From positions 1 through 64,000 of the forward strand of contig NZ_JAEPQA010000015.1 in assembly GCF_017640745.1 (NCBI RefSeq): a DNA stretch of 64,000 nucleotides, in the 5' to 3' direction. The notes beneath the pieces are model-generated. The model had not been told where the DNA came from, did not search any database, and was given only the letters and a program-made list of their open reading frames with translations. This stretch comes from Nisaea sp. (lineage in GTDB: Bacteria; Pseudomonadota; Alphaproteobacteria; Thalassobaculales; Thalassobaculaceae). This document shows positions 42,558 through 50,160 of this stretch, in pieces; position 1 is the first letter of the stretch; every line of letters begins with the position of its first letter. The translations under genes were made by a program, and so were the position numbers.

Positions 42558-43928
42558 ATGACGGCAGAAACCGCTGCTTCGCCCTTCTCGCGGCTGAAGC
42601 TCCTCGCCTACGGCTTTCCCGGGCTGCCCCTCGCCGCGCTCGGCGTTCCGCTCTTCATCTTCCTGCCGTCCTTCTACGCGCAGGACCGGGGGCTCAGTCT
42701 TGCCGCGGTCGGTCTCGTCCTGCTGGCGGCCAGGCTCTGGGATGCGGTCACGGATCCTGTCATCGGCCTGCTGAGCGACCGGATCGCGACCCGGTTCGGC
42801 CGCCGCAAACCCTGGATCCTCGCCGGTACCCCGCTGACCTGCCTTGCCGTCTATATGCTCTTCGTTCCGCCGGACGGTGCCGGCGTGCTCCATCTCTTCG
42901 CCTGGAGCGCGGTGCTCTATCTCGGCTGGACCATGGTGCAGCTGCCCTATACGGCTTGGGGCGCCGAGCTCTCCGGCGACTATCACGAGCGCTCCCGGAT
43001 CACCGCGTTCCGCGAAACAATGGTTGTGTTCGGCACTTTGCTGGCCTCCGGCATGCCAGCCGCGATCGCGGCCTCCGGCGGCCAAAATGATCTGGGTGAG
43101 GTCCTCACGGCGCTCGCCGTTTTCCTGATCCTCGCCTTACCGCTTTCGGTTCTGCTGGCGGCAGGGCTGGTCGCGGAAACACCTCCGGGACCAGCCCCGG
43201 TTCGAAAGACGGTGGATAACTGGCGTGCCGGCGCCGCCCTGCTCATCCGCAACAAGCCCTTTCTGCGCCTGATCCTCTCGTATCTGCTGAACGGGCTGGC
43301 CAACGGGCTGGCGGCGACCCTCTTCGTCCTGTTCGTCCAGAAGGGTCTCGCCTTGCCGGAGGCCGTCGACACGCTCCTGCTCACTTACTTCCTGCTAGGC
43401 ATCGCGGGTGTGCCGCTCTGGCTCTTCGTGAGCCACCGGCTCGGAAAGCACCGGACCTGGATCGTCGCAATGCTGCTGAACAGCGCGATCTTCGCCACCG
43501 TGCCGCTGCTCGGACCCGGCGACTATTTCGCCTTCCTCGCCATCTGTGTCGGCACCGGCCTCTGTCTCGGCGCCGATCTCGTGCTGCCGCCCTCGATGCA
43601 GGCCGACGTTGTCGATGTCGATACAGCCGAGGGCGGAGGCGCGCGCACCGGGCTCTATTTCGCGCTCTGGGGCATGGCGACAAAACTCGCACTGGCGCTC
43701 GCCGTCGGCATCGCCTTTCCGGTGCTGGAGATAGCCGGGTTCGATGCCGCGGGCGAGAACGACGCCGAAGCTCTTCTCACGCTCTCCCTGCTCTACGGCG
43801 CCGCACCGGTGGTCCTGAAGCTCGCGGCCATCGCAATCATGCGCGGCTTTCCGGTCACCGCCGAGAAGCAGGCCGAGCTGCGCCGGAAAATCGACCTGAA
43901 ATCCGCAGAAACCAGTCCCGGGAGTTGA
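42558..43928 (+). CDS. GPH/MelB-type MFS transporter of the photolyase-CFA operon
   Basis: The protein is 456 residues with about twelve transmembrane helices. The early loop DRIATRFGRRKPWILAGTPL is the GPH-family (sugar:cation symporter) signature, and VQLPYTAWGAELSGDYHERSRITAFRE is typical of its second half. The position between a lipid-modification methyltransferase and a DUF3833 lipoprotein, and similar order in Rhodobacter, suggest a lipid-related role rather than sugar uptake. It starts 4 bases after the methyltransferase stop. Confidence 0.9.
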   Translation: MTAETAASPFSRLKLLAYGFPGLPLAALGVPLFIFLPSFYAQDRGLSLAAVGLVLLAARLWDAVTDPVIGLLSDRIATRFGRRKPWILAGTPLTCLAVYMLFVPPDGAGVLHLFAWSAVLYLGWTMVQLPYTAWGAELSGDYHERSRITAFRETMVVFGTLLASGMPAAIAASGGQNDLGEVLTALAVFLILALPLSVLLAAGLVAETPPGPAPVRKTVDNWRAGAALLIRNKPFLRLILSYLLNGLANGLAATLFVLFVQKGLALPEAVDTLLLTYFLLGIAGVPLWLFVSHRLGKHRTWIVAMLLNSAIFATVPLLGPGDYFAFLAICVGTGLCLGADLVLPPSMQADVVDVDTAEGGGARTGLYFALWGMATKLALALAVGIAFPVLEIAGFDAAGENDAEALLTLSLLYGAAPVVLKLAAIAIMRGFPVTAEKQAELRRKIDLKSAETSPGS

Positions 43929-43931
43929 TCC

Positions 43932-44504
43932 ATGATCCGCCGTCTTCCGTACATTCTAGTGGTTCTCCTGACCCTCGGAGCCTGCTCGAACATGCAGATC
44001 GAAGATTTCGCCGGAACCGGACCGGAACTGAAACCCGAAGAGTATTTCGCGGGCCAGACCAAGGCCTGGGGAATCTTCGAGGACCGGTTCGGCAACCTGA
44101 AACGGGAGTTCCTCGTCGACATCAAGGGCGACTGGGATGGGACCACGCTGACGCTAACCGAGGATTTCAACTATAGCGACGGCGAAAAGGAGCAGCGTAT
44201 CTGGCACATTATGAAGTCCGGAGACGGGCTCTATGAAGGCCGCGCCGACGACGTGGTCGGTGTCGCCAAGGGTGTTGCCAGAGGCAAAGCCCTCAACTGG
44301 TCCTACGACCTGATGCTAAAGGTCGGGGACAACACGATCAAGGTGCGGTTCGACGACTGGATGTTCCTGCAGCCCGGCGGGGTGATGATCAACAAGGCCG
44401 AAGTCTCGAAATTCGGCATCACCATCGGCACCGTCACCCTGTTCTTCGCCAAGAATGCGGTCAATCGCACGGGATCATTCGGCGGGCGTAAATCGGCGGC
44501 CTAG
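43932..44504 (+). CDS. DUF3833 lipoprotein
   Basis: The protein is 190 residues. The signal peptide ends in a lipobox LGAC at about residues 15-18, so the mature protein is membrane-tethered by Cys18. The DUF3833 pattern is visible: EDFAGTGPELKPEEYFAGQTKAWGIFEDRFG and WIMKSGDG-type IWHIMKSGDGLYEG. It begins 3 bases after the GPH transporter stop. Its 3' end overlaps the convergent NTF2-like gene by 30 bases. Confidence 0.9.
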   Translation: MIRRLPYILVVLLTLGACSNMQIEDFAGTGPELKPEEYFAGQTKAWGIFEDRFGNLKREFLVDIKGDWDGTTLTLTEDFNYSDGEKEQRIWHIMKSGDGLYEGRADDVVGVAKGVARGKALNWSYDLMLKVGDNTIKVRFDDWMFLQPGGVMINKAEVSKFGITIGTVTLFFAKNAVNRTGSFGGRKSAA

Positions 44505-44918
44505 CCAGCGGAGCACCGGCCCCAGAACGGGCACCAGCCCGAACACCTGCGAGGCGGCGTCCCAGTGGTCGATATGGCTGGAGACGAGGCCGTCATCGTC
44601 GAATTCGATCTCGCTCAGGCCGACGATCTCGATCTCCCGGTCCCCGGCCGCCTTCACCCGTCCGGTCATGCGCCATTTGAGATAGCAGGCCCTCTCTCCG
44701 GAAACCCGGTCGAGCACTTCGAAAGCCGGCGCGTCCATCGCCTCGAACATATGCCTGAAGATCGCAATGACCTTGCCGCGCCCGGTGACATCGCTGAACG
44801 GGTCCCTGAAACGGACATTCTCAGCGAGCAACGCGGCAAGCGCTCCGAGGTTTTGTTCCGTCAGCGTCTCGTAGCAGCGGGCATAGGCCGCCAGCCGATC
44901 TTCAGCCAATCCTGTCAC
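44475..44918 (-). CDS. NTF2/SnoaL-like protein
   Basis: The protein is 147 residues. NTF2-like features: an N-terminal helix (YARCYETLTEQNLGALAALL), the strand FRDPFSDVTGRGKV, and DDDGLVSSHIDHWDAASQVF with the His-Asp-Trp typical of polyketide cyclase-like members. Small NTF2 proteins are commonly found with SDR and DUF6134/CFA genes in this kind of cluster. It is translationally coupled (four-base overlap) to the upstream SDR. It overlaps the convergent DUF3833 gene. Confidence 0.88.
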   Translation of the reverse strand: MTGLAEDRLAAYARCYETLTEQNLGALAALLAENVRFRDPFSDVTGRGKVIAIFRHMFEAMDAPAFEVLDRVSGERACYLKWRMTGRVKAAGDREIEIVGLSEIEFDDDGLVSSHIDHWDAASQVFGLVPVLGPVLRWLGRRFTPAE

Positions 44919-45664
44919 TTGCCCGTGCCCCGCTTCACCAGCCCGAAATAGAGACTGTATGGCAAAGCGTTCAAGAGCTTGAGAATGATCGCGAAACGGC
45001 GCGGAAAGGTAATTTCGAACCGATCGGACTGCAGGCCCTTGTAGAACGCTTCCGCGGCGTCCTCCGGCTCCATCAGGAACGGCATCGGGAACGGGTTCCT
45101 GTCTGTCAGCGGCGTCCGGACGAAGCCCGGGCAGACCAGCTGGGTCTTCACGCCATATCGGTCGAGATCGAACTTCAGCGCCGCCGTCATGTTATTGAGC
45201 GCGGCCTTTGTGCCACCGTAGGCTGCCGCCGTCGGCAGCCCGCCATAACCCGCGACGGAGGACACCACGGCGATGTGGCCCTTGCGGGCAGAGATGAAGC
45301 CGGGCACGACGGCCGCGAGACAGTTCACCACGCCCATCAGATTGACCTCGAGCAAGGTCCGGAACGGCTTCGTCTCGAGTTCCTCGATCTCGACCGGCAG
45401 GTGAGTTCCTGCCGCAAGGACCGCCAAGTCGAGACGACCCCGCTCTTCACGAATGCGCGCCACGGTCTCCTTCGCCGCCGCCTCGTCCGTCACGTCGAGC
45501 GGATAGGCGAAGAATTTTTCCGGGTGCCGCTTTTCCAGTTCCGCCATCGCCTCTGCGGACCGCGCCGAACCAGCGACGGTCCAGCCGTCCCGCATCATGC
45601 GTTCGGCCAGCGCAAGACCGATCCCGGAACTGGCACCGGTGATCCAGACACAGCGCGCGCTCAT
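44915..45664 (-). CDS. SDR-family oxidoreductase of the photolyase-associated cluster
   Basis: The protein is 249 residues. The cofactor loop is TGASSGIGLALA, and the catalytic set is Ser in VVSSVAGYGG with Tyr/Lys in AAAYGGTKAALNN (a canonical YxxxK). C-terminal PFPMPFLMEPEDAAEAFY marks the classical class. Both ends overlap neighbours by four bases, indicating one operon DUF6134-SDR-NTF2. Substrate unknown. Confidence 0.9.
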   Translation of the reverse strand: MSARCVWITGASSGIGLALAERMMRDGWTVAGSARSAEAMAELEKRHPEKFFAYPLDVTDEAAAKETVARIREERGRLDLAVLAAGTHLPVEIEELETKPFRTLLEVNLMGVVNCLAAVVPGFISARKGHIAVVSSVAGYGGLPTAAAYGGTKAALNNMTAALKFDLDRYGVKTQLVCPGFVRTPLTDRNPFPMPFLMEPEDAAEAFYKGLQSDRFEITFPRRFAIILKLLNALPYSLYFGLVKRGTGK

Positions 45665-46437
45665 TCGAGGTCCTCCAGCACGACCCGGACGGTCTCGGAA
45701 CCCGCACTCTTCACCGCGTCCAGCTCGATGAAGCGGTCCCTGTCCCCTGCGCGTGGCGCGACGCGGACATATTCGAACGCGGCACCGTCATGCACGAAGG
45801 TCATTTTCACCCACTCGCCGTTACGGCCGTACCAGATGTCGAGGTCCAGCTCGCCCCGCATCCGGTAATGCAGAGCGTCGATTTCCCTACCTTCCGCAAG
45901 GATGGTCTCCTGACCGACCTCGGTCATGGTAATGTTCCGCAGCCGCCCGTATTGCAGGTCGATCAGCTTGGTCGCGTCCGTCAGGGCGAAATTCCAGTAG
46001 GTCGACGGAACCGACTCGCCGGGTGGCGCCACATGCTCCCCCTCGCGCCCGGAAAAGCGGAACCCTTCCGGGGCGGACTCACCGTCGACGATAAAGACAT
46101 CTCCGTCGTCATTCACCACTCCGCGGGCGCGCAGAAGCTTGTTCCCGTCCCACTCGTCCTGCGCCCGCAGAGCGTAGTAATAGAGCGTAAACGGCCCTAT
46201 TCTGAAATCGAATAATGTCTGTGTATCAACAAGATATTTTCCGTCTTTGATGTCAAATCTTAACATGACGACACCAAGCGGATCGCCCTCGCGATAGACC
46301 TTGAACTTGATCAGCCCATCCTCCGCCCAGCCCTTCGGAACGAGACTGGACGCGGTGACGGCGTTGGGCAGCAGGAGGCCCGTAAGGATCAGCGCCGGTG
46401 CGATCAGCGCCAGCAAGCGGGCGCAAAACGGTTTCAT
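45661..46437 (-). CDS. DUF6134 family secreted protein
   Basis: The protein is 258 residues with a Sec signal peptide (MKPFCARLLALIAPALILTG, cleavage near VTASS). The rest is a beta-rich periplasmic domain (WAEDGLIKFKVYREGDPLG at the start, RMRGELDLDIWYGRNGEWVKM near the end) that matches DUF6134. The family accompanies CFA-like/SDR genes in oxidative-stress operons. It leads a three-gene operon and has the second TGATCC-N18-TAWCGC element 56 bases upstream. Confidence 0.82.
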   Translation of the reverse strand: MKPFCARLLALIAPALILTGLLLPNAVTASSLVPKGWAEDGLIKFKVYREGDPLGVVMLRFDIKDGKYLVDTQTLFDFRIGPFTLYYYALRAQDEWDGNKLLRARGVVNDDGDVFIVDGESAPEGFRFSGREGEHVAPPGESVPSTYWNFALTDATKLIDLQYGRLRNITMTEVGQETILAEGREIDALHYRMRGELDLDIWYGRNGEWVKMTFVHDGAAFEYVRVAPRAGDRDRFIELDAVKSAGSETVRVVLEDLE

Positions 46438-46492
46438 CTTTCCATCCCAGCATGCGAGGCCGGATGAGGTCGCATCCGAACCAGCCTATCCT

Positions 46493-46522
46493 GCGTTACG
46501 GCGGCAGCAGGGAACCGGATCA
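46493..46522 (-). promoter_or_regulatory. Candidate ECF-type promoter TGATCC-N18-TAACGC before the DUF6134 operon
   Basis: On the minus strand TGATCC (46522-46517) and TAACGC (46498-46493) are separated by exactly 18 bases. This is the same arrangement as before the photolyase gene and lies 56 bases from the DUF6134 start. Shared elements on two convergent operons point to joint control by one sigma factor, probably an RpoE/ChrR-like ECF factor outside the window. Confidence 0.55.
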
Positions 46523-46549
46523 TCCCGATCCTTGGATCGTGGATATGAA

Positions 46550-46566
46550 ACATTATACTATTGCAT
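46550..46566. promoter_or_regulatory. Probable Zur box upstream of zur
   Basis: ACATTATACTATTGCAT matches 12 of 17 positions of the remembered alphaproteobacterial Zur consensus ATGTTATAATATAACAT. It lies 34 bases upstream of the proposed zur start, so autoregulation is plausible. Confidence 0.5.
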
Positions 46567-46600
46567 CAGAGACACTTCGACTGCGACGGATGCCACACAG

Positions 46601-47113
46601 GTGCACAAGCCCGACGAAAGCTTTCCGAGTCCGGACCACGATCACGGCCAATGCCTCGACGACGCGCTGAGCGCGGCCGAGCGGCTTTGCGCGGAGCGTG
46701 GCGCCCGCATCACGCCGGCCCGCCGCCGCGTGCTGGAACTGGTCTGGCAGCGCCATGCGCCGGTCGGCGCCTACGATATCCTCTCTGAGATGCAGAAAGA
46801 CGCGGACCGGGACGGCAAGGCGAGCACCAAGATCGCCCCGCCGACCGTCTACCGGGCGCTTGAGTTCCTGATGGAGCAGGGGCTCGTGCACAAGGTCGAG
46901 TCGCAGAATGCCTATATCGGCTGCAGCCATCCCGAGGCGGGCCACGATTGCGGGTTCCTGATCTGCCGGGAGTGCGGCGCCGCGCTCGAGGTCGAGGACG
47001 AGGAACTGAGCGCTCTGCTCACCGCCCTCGCCCGACGTCACGGCTTCAAGGCAGAGGAAAGCACGGTGGAGATCAAGGGGCTGTGTCCTGCCTGCAAATC
47101 GGCCGCGGCCTGA
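46601..47113 (+). CDS. zur: Fur-family zinc uptake regulator (Zur)
   Basis: The protein is 170 residues from GTG 46601, the first in-frame start after the Zur box. The winged-helix DNA-binding part has ITPARRRVLELVWQRHAPVGAYDIL and PPTVYRALEFLMEQGLVHKVES. The dimerisation domain has His/Glu ligands and two CxxC pairs (CRECG and CPAC), which bind structural zinc in Fur proteins. The immediate downstream znuC and CobW genes indicate zinc rather than iron sensing. A His-rich N-terminal PDHDHGQ may add metal binding. Confidence 0.88.
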   Translation: MHKPDESFPSPDHDHGQCLDDALSAAERLCAERGARITPARRRVLELVWQRHAPVGAYDILSEMQKDADRDGKASTKIAPPTVYRALEFLMEQGLVHKVESQNAYIGCSHPEAGHDCGFLICRECGAALEVEDEELSALLTALARRHGFKAEESTVEIKGLCPACKSAAA

Positions 47114-47116
47114 ATC

Positions 47117-47902
47117 ATGCTCGACAGGACATCGCCGCTTCTCGACATCGCGAACCTCAGCATCGACCATAACGGCCGTGCGGTTCTGCAGGATGTCAGC
47201 TTCGCCCTTGGACGGGGCGAGATCATCAGCGTGATCGGCCCGAACGGCGGCGGCAAGACCACCCTGCTTCGGGCCATCCTCGGCCTGGTGCGCCCGGGCA
47301 GCGGCAGCGTGACGCTCGCCGCCGGCACGAGCATCGGCTACGTGCCGCAAAAACTCGCGATCGACGCGACCATGCCGCTCACCCCGCGCCGCTTCCTGAC
47401 CCTCGGCATGAAGGGCGTGCGCGGACGCGTCGCGGAGGTCGCGGAGCGGACCGGGATCAGCCACCTGCTCGACCGCCAGCTTGCCGCGCTTTCCGGCGGC
47501 GAGACCCAGCGGGTCCTCCTCGCCCGCGCGATCCTGAAAAAACCGTCCCTCCTGGTGCTCGACGAGCCGACCCAGGGCATGGACGTCGCCGCGCAGTCGG
47601 AACTGTTCCGGCTGATCGAGGCGATCCGGGCCGAAACCGGCGCCGCGGTGATCATGGTCTCGCACGACCTGCATCTCGTGATGCGCGGCACCGACCGGGT
47701 GCTCTGCCTCAACGGCCATATCTGCTGCACCGGCCATCCGGCGGAGGTCGAACGCGACCCGAGTTTCCGCTCGCTCTTCGGACGCTTGGACGAAGCGGCC
47801 GTCGTGCCCTATCGTCACGACCACGACCACACGCATGACGGCGCCTGCGATCACAACCACGACCATGGGCACGATCACGGGCATCACCACCACCATCATT
47901 GA
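47117..47902 (+). CDS. znuC: Zinc ABC transporter ATP-binding protein ZnuC
   Basis: The protein is 261 residues. Walker A GPNGGGKTT, signature LSGGETQR, Walker B LLVLDEPTQGMD and H-loop VSHDLH are intact. A His-rich C-terminal tail (HDHDHTHDGACDHNHDHGHD and a final run of His) is well suited to zinc binding. It is preceded by zur (3-base gap). The usual partners znuA and znuB are not in the window. Confidence 0.93.
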   Translation: MLDRTSPLLDIANLSIDHNGRAVLQDVSFALGRGEIISVIGPNGGGKTTLLRAILGLVRPGSGSVTLAAGTSIGYVPQKLAIDATMPLTPRRFLTLGMKGVRGRVAEVAERTGISHLLDRQLAALSGGETQRVLLARAILKKPSLLVLDEPTQGMDVAAQSELFRLIEAIRAETGAAVIMVSHDLHLVMRGTDRVLCLNGHICCTGHPAEVERDPSFRSLFGRLDEAAVVPYRHDHDHTHDGACDHNHDHGHDHGHHHHHH

Positions 47903-47929
47903 CCAACCCACGCCAGAACGGGCGGAACC

Positions 47930-49027
47930 ATGACCGATACGACCAGCGAACCGGACCGGCTTCCGGTCTCCATCCTCACCGGCTTCCTCGGCAGCGGGAA
48001 AACCACCCTGCTCTCGAAACTGATGCGCCACCCGGAGATGGACCGCATCGCCGTCATCGTGAACGAATTCGGCGAGGTCGGGCTCGACGACGCGCTTGTG
48101 ATGGAGTCGAACGAGGACGTGGTGCTGCTGAACAGCGGCTGCCTCTGCTGCACCGTGCGTGGCGATCTGGTGGACACGCTGAAGCGACTGTTCAAGGACC
48201 GCGCGAAAGGCCTGATCCCGGACTTCGACCGCATTGTGGTCGAGACCACCGGCCTCGCCGATCCGGCGCCGATCCTGCACACGATGATGGCAGATCCGTT
48301 CCTGGTCACGCGCTTCCGCCTCGACGGGGTGATCACGGTGGTCGACGCGCACCATGCGATGGAGCAGTTCGACAAGCAGTTCGAGAGCGTGAAACAGGCC
48401 GCCGTCGCCGACCGTATCGTGCTGACCAAGACGGACGTTACCGACGCCGAGCAGGTCGCGAAGGTCGAGGCACGGCTCGCGGAACTCAATCCGGCGGCGC
48501 CGGTGATCAAGGCCGTGCAGGGTGACGTGTCCCCGTCCGTGCTCTTCAACGCCGGGCTCTACAATCCGAAAACCAAGAGCACCGACGTCTCCCAATGGCT
48601 CCGCGAGGAGGCCTACCGGGCGACCGAAGGCCATGTGCATCACCACGACCATCATCATGATCACGGCCACGATCATGACCACGGGCACCATCATCACGAT
48701 GTGAGCCGGCACGACGATCATATCCATTCCTTCGTGCTCTATTTCGACGAGCCGCTGGAGTGGAACCGGATCGCCGGCGCGCTCGACATGATGGCGCAGA
48801 CCCACGGCGCGAATATCCTGCGCATCAAGGGTCTGCTGAACCTGAAGGAACTGGAAGACGAGCCGGTCGTGGTCCATGCCGTGCAGCACATGTTCCATCC
48901 GCCGGCCAAGATCGAGAAATGGCCAAACGAGGACCGCCGCTCCCGCCTCGTCTTCATCGTCCGCGACCTCGACAAGAAGACAATCGAGAGCGTGATGAAC
49001 TCCTATCTCGCCCTCGAATTCGCATGA
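47930..49027 (+). CDS. CobW-family GTP-binding metallochaperone (zinc-regulated type)
   Basis: The protein is 365 residues. The G1 loop is GFLGSGKTT, the switch region has NEFGEVGLDDAL, the metal motif is GCLCC (CxCC) in NSGCLCCTVRGDL, and the G4-like NKxD element is TKTD. A His-rich segment links the GTPase and CobW-C domains. In zinc-limited bacteria, Zur-controlled CobW/ZNG1-type GTPases move zinc to essential enzymes. It follows znuC by 28 bases and overlaps the next gene by four bases. Confidence 0.93.
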   Translation: MTDTTSEPDRLPVSILTGFLGSGKTTLLSKLMRHPEMDRIAVIVNEFGEVGLDDALVMESNEDVVLLNSGCLCCTVRGDLVDTLKRLFKDRAKGLIPDFDRIVVETTGLADPAPILHTMMADPFLVTRFRLDGVITVVDAHHAMEQFDKQFESVKQAAVADRIVLTKTDVTDAEQVAKVEARLAELNPAAPVIKAVQGDVSPSVLFNAGLYNPKTKSTDVSQWLREEAYRATEGHVHHHDHHHDHGHDHDHGHHHHDVSRHDDHIHSFVLYFDEPLEWNRIAGALDMMAQTHGANILRIKGLLNLKELEDEPVVVHAVQHMFHPPAKIEKWPNEDRRSRLVFIVRDLDKKTIESVMNSYLALEFA

Positions 49028-50154
49028 GCCACGCGTTCAAAGCCGCGGTTCTGAGGGCGCCGAACCCGGCGCGTCCATACGCCGAGCACAAGCCGCTCTC
49101 GCTCGAGACCGTCAGCGTCCCCGCGCCTGGCGAAGGCGAGGTCCTGGTGAAGATCGCCGCGGCAAGCCTCTGCCGCTCGGATCTTTCAGTGATCAATGGC
49201 GTCCGCGCCTGGCCGATGCCGATTGTTCCCGGTCACGAGGCGAGCGGAACCGTGGTCGAGACCGGGCCCGGAGTTGGCTCGGTCGGCACCGGTGATCCCG
49301 TGGTGCTGGTCTACCAGCCGCAATGCGGCGCCTGCCCTGCCTGCCTCGATGGCGAAGCCCATCTCTGCGGACCGGGGCTCGCGGCAAACCGCAAGGGCGA
49401 GCTGCTCTCCGGCGGCCCGCGTCTCTCGCTCGACGGCACGCCGGTGCATCATCACATGGGCCTCTCCGCCTTTGCCGAATACGCGCTGGTTTCCGAGAAA
49501 TCCGTGGTCCGGATCCCGAAAGACCTGCCGCTCGACATCGCCGCGCTCTTCGGCTGCGCTGTGATGTGCGGCGCGGGAACCGTTCTGAACACCGCCGCGA
49601 TCAGAGCCGGCGATACGGTTGTTATTGCCGGCGCCGGCGGAGTCGGGCTCAGCGCCCTTCTCGGCGCCCGCGCCGCCGGGGCCTCGCAGATCATCGCCGT
49701 CGATCCGGATCCGGCGAAGCTGGAGCACGCGACACGCCTCGGCGCGAGCAACGTGATCCATTCCGGCGATCGCAGCGCGGCGGCCGAGGTTATGGACCTG
49801 ACCTCGGGCGGCGTCGATATCGCCTTTGAGACTGCAGGAAAGCTCGGCGCCTTCGAGATCGCCTACGACAGCGCAAGGCGCGGCGGCACGGTGGTCTCGG
49901 TCGGTCTGGTCGATCCGAAGACGCCGTTCCAGCTCGACGTGGCCGCGCTCGTCACCGGCGCCAAGACCGTGAAGGGTTCCTACGTCGGAAGCTGCAATCC
50001 GCGCACCGACATCCCGCGCTTCATCGCCATGCACCAGCGAGGCCTGCTGCCGGTCGAGGACCTGATCACCCACCGGATGCCGCTTTCCGAGGTCAACACC
50101 GCGCTCGACCGCATGGAAGACGGCACGGCGATCCGGCAGATCCTGACGCCGTAA
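49024..50154 (+). CDS. Zinc-dependent alcohol dehydrogenase (MDR superfamily)
   Basis: The protein is 376 residues; its ATG overlaps the CobW stop. Catalytic-zinc ligands: Cys in SLCRSDLS and His-Glu in PGHEASG. The structural-zinc lobe Cys residues are in CGACPACLDGEAHLC. The Rossmann motif is GAGGVGLSAL. The sequence class is class III-like with GMGC-type FGCAVMCGAG. The zinc-bearing enzyme lies in the zinc operon, so it may be a client of the CobW protein. Substrate unknown. Confidence 0.9.
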   Translation: MSHAFKAAVLRAPNPARPYAEHKPLSLETVSVPAPGEGEVLVKIAAASLCRSDLSVINGVRAWPMPIVPGHEASGTVVETGPGVGSVGTGDPVVLVYQPQCGACPACLDGEAHLCGPGLAANRKGELLSGGPRLSLDGTPVHHHMGLSAFAEYALVSEKSVVRIPKDLPLDIAALFGCAVMCGAGTVLNTAAIRAGDTVVIAGAGGVGLSALLGARAAGASQIIAVDPDPAKLEHATRLGASNVIHSGDRSAAAEVMDLTSGGVDIAFETAGKLGAFEIAYDSARRGGTVVSVGLVDPKTPFQLDVAALVTGAKTVKGSYVGSCNPRTDIPRFIAMHQRGLLPVEDLITHRMPLSEVNTALDRMEDGTAIRQILTP

Positions 50155-50160
50155 GCGTCC

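Noticed and set aside
46553-48898. 781-codon open frame on the minus strand with a Val/Met/His-rich stretch
   Set aside because: It is the complement of the zur, znuC and CobW genes and its odd repeats come from their His-rich tails.
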